This document shows positions 43,701 through 44,651 of a stretch of 44,651 bases of DNA, piece after piece. Position numbers and translations under genes: made by a program. Every line of letters begins with the position of its first letter. Position 1 is the stretch's first letter. Under the pieces are notes generated by a model. That model was not told the origin of the DNA. It did not search any database and worked only from the letters and a program-made list of their open reading frames with translations. The DNA lies in the NCBI GenBank assembly GCA_002150815.3, contig NDFF03000063.1, forward strand, positions 1 to 44,651. Reading direction: 5' to 3'. Source of the DNA: Grammothele lineata. Taxonomy: Eukaryota; Basidiomycota; Agaricomycetes; Polyporales; Polyporaceae.

Positions 43701-43914
43701 ACAGCATGCCATGCATTTCCACGGGTGGCGTGGGGGACTCAAGACGGGAATGTATTACTTGCGTACGACACCGGCTACATATCCCATTCCACCGCAAGGT
43801 TTTGGCCCCGCCGTTCCCCTGCCTTTGGAGGAGTACGCAGAGGTGTTCGGAGACCTGTTGCTCGATGACAGTGCTGGGTCGAACTCCCCCGTTTGTGAAG
43901 CCTGCGTAGCCTAG
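40786..43914 (+). CDS. RNR1: ribonucleotide reductase large subunit (R1), divergent, intron-rich
   Basis: The catalytic subunit of class I RNR, cytosolic partner of R2. Spliced exons give an N-terminal ATP-cone: VVVKRD + [10 protein letters not shown] + VSATIRM + [13 protein letters not shown], then RRITTDELL and [15 protein letters not shown]. The barrel follows: [10 protein letters not shown], redox Cys in TSCYVP (codon 41888), NGGVGLDMH and [14 protein letters not shown]. Then come ATNLCTEIV (Asn 42673, Cys 42679, Glu 42685), the second redox Cys in VCTLASL (42724), [20 protein letters not shown], and the radical-transfer tyrosines in MYYLRT (43753-43758). The C-terminal CEAC pair (43894-43905) sits on a much shorter tail than in typical mushroom R1. 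About ten introns are needed and all keep phase. No disabling change was found, yet many otherwise invariant positions differ. It looks like a functional but fast-evolving or transferred paralogue, paired with the R2 at 19-20 kb. Confidence 0.9.
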
Positions 43915-44340
43915 GCGGCGCCGGCTGGTGTTTGTACGATACTGCGATATAGTTCGATGCTTATTTACGACGCATATCGCATCCTGATCCTGTTGCAATA
44001 TGTCATAGCTCATCTAAACTGCGATTGTACCTCGTGATATATGTTGTGCGAATAACGTCTATACGTACTTGAACGAGCGGGACGGCAAGCATAATCGTGG
44101 ATATGCTCTCGCTGTAGGGTTGAGCGTAGGAATGAGATGATTGAAACAGCTCGTAAATTACATGTTCGAGGGTAAGATGATGTAGAGCCGCGAACTAGTA
44201 ACTGCCCATATTAGTCTACAGCCAGCGTATCCCCTTTCCATCCTCGCTTACAGTGTCCATGCGGTCTACTCCGGCAGTGCAATCTTACGGGCCAATCCGT
44301 AAGGGGTGGCACATGCTCCGCTGTAAGGCCGAGCACGGAT
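43915..44340. other. 3' flank of R1, no gene seen
   Basis: Only short frames are present, with no recognised domain. Confidence 0.3.
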
Positions 44341-44431
44341 CCGGCTCACTCTGCGGATACACCCGCAGAAACCCGGAGCCGGAGCTGTGCCGAGCCGGAC
44401 CCGCGACTCCGGCTCATGACGGACCCGGCTC
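44341..44431. repeat. GC-rich cluster of short inverted repeats
   Basis: CCGGCTC occurs at 44341, 44409 and 44425, and its complement GAGCCGG at 44376 and 44392. A hairpin CTGCGG-ATACAC-CCGCAG lies at 44351-44368. No CTRR follows within 12 bases, so it does not look like a Helitron end. Confidence 0.6.
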
Positions 44432-44563
44432 ATGCGCGGCTCTGGATCCAAGTATGGCGAAAATACGGAGCCGCACGGCTTGATCCGCGGATTATAGGTT
44501 GAATTAGGAAACAAAACACATATTTCTTGTTCTTTCTAGATACGTTACACTTTAAGTAATGTG

Positions 44564-44651
44564 CTACGCATGTACGTACTCATCCTCAGAGCCGTCCGAC
44601 TCGTCGATGTAGCCATCCTCGGACCCGTCGGAGTCACTGTTCACTGACCTC
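44564..44651 (-). CDS. acidic C-terminal end of a protein cut by the window edge
   Basis: The minus strand reads SDSDGSEDGYIDESDGSEDE then YVHA and a stop (plus-strand CTA at 44564-44566). The ESDGSEDE unit is imperfectly duplicated. Acidic tails of this kind end many mushroom F-box-like proteins, as does the gene at the left edge, but the body of the gene lies outside the window. Confidence 0.4.
   Translation of the reverse strand, partial: RSVNSDSDGSEDGYIDESDGSEDEYVHA

Noticed and set aside
21064..43914. Endogenised giant virus spanning Rep-Hel to R1
   Set aside because: No major capsid, packaging ATPase, DNA polymerase B or late-gene motifs were seen, and all genes have fungal-style introns. 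A viral origin of the RNR pair alone remains open.
44341..44431. Second Helitron terminus from the GC-rich hairpin
   Set aside because: No CTRR occurs 8-14 bases after the hairpin on either strand.
1..44651. CRISPR array, rRNA genes or a prophage
   Set aside because: There are no spaced identical repeats, no rRNA-like sequence and no phage gene order. The window is eukaryotic, with introns throughout.

Overview
The window looks like a repeat-rich, gene-poor accessory region of a basidiomycete genome, probably an Agaricomycete. The evidence is many short introns (about 45-90 bases) with GT...CTAAC/CTGAC...AG signals, balanced base composition, and gene families typical of mushroom genomes: an F-box-like protein, a KDM3-type JmjC protein with zinc fingers, a Zn2Cys6 protein, and a Helitron Rep-helicase with an N-terminal DUF6570-like region. 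No species can be named from sequence alone. Exon models below were built by eye from reading frames, splice signals and family motifs.

Left part (1-13 kb): a possible LTR abuts an F-box-like gene that lacks its N-terminal exon. Then come several kb with no clear gene, holding a tRNA-derived Pol III-like unit, a decayed Hsp70 copy on the minus strand split by about 2.4 kb of unrelated GC-rich sequence, and a 70-bp tandem repeat array.

Centre (13-31 kb): a minus-strand JmjC gene, a plus-strand gene of an unnamed 'GDIV' family, a ribonucleotide reductase small subunit (R2, minus), and a 2044-residue Helitron Rep-helicase (plus) divergent from it. Next is an LTR-leader-like segment in which a sequence occurs twice, once with and once without a 54-base GT-AG intron. 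It is followed by a minus-strand SRPK/CLK-like kinase with a degraded catalytic loop.

Right part (31-44.6 kb): a second GDIV-family gene, a minus-strand gene with a CxxC pair and a Zn2Cys6 cluster, and a third GDIV-type gene that can be spliced end to end. After these lie a candidate Helitron 3' terminus (two hairpins then CTAA|T), several unrecognised reading frames, and a complete, highly divergent ribonucleotide reductase large subunit (R1, plus). The window closes with the acidic tail of a minus-strand gene cut by the edge.

The most notable facts are: (1) both class I RNR subunits, divergent but with all visible catalytic residues, sit on either side of a Helitron replicase about 20 kb apart; and (2) a spliced and an unspliced copy of the same leader lie side by side, a fossil of reverse transcription. 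How the genes work together is inference: the RNR pair would make dNTPs as one enzyme, and the other genes look like independent accessory or transposon-associated cargo.
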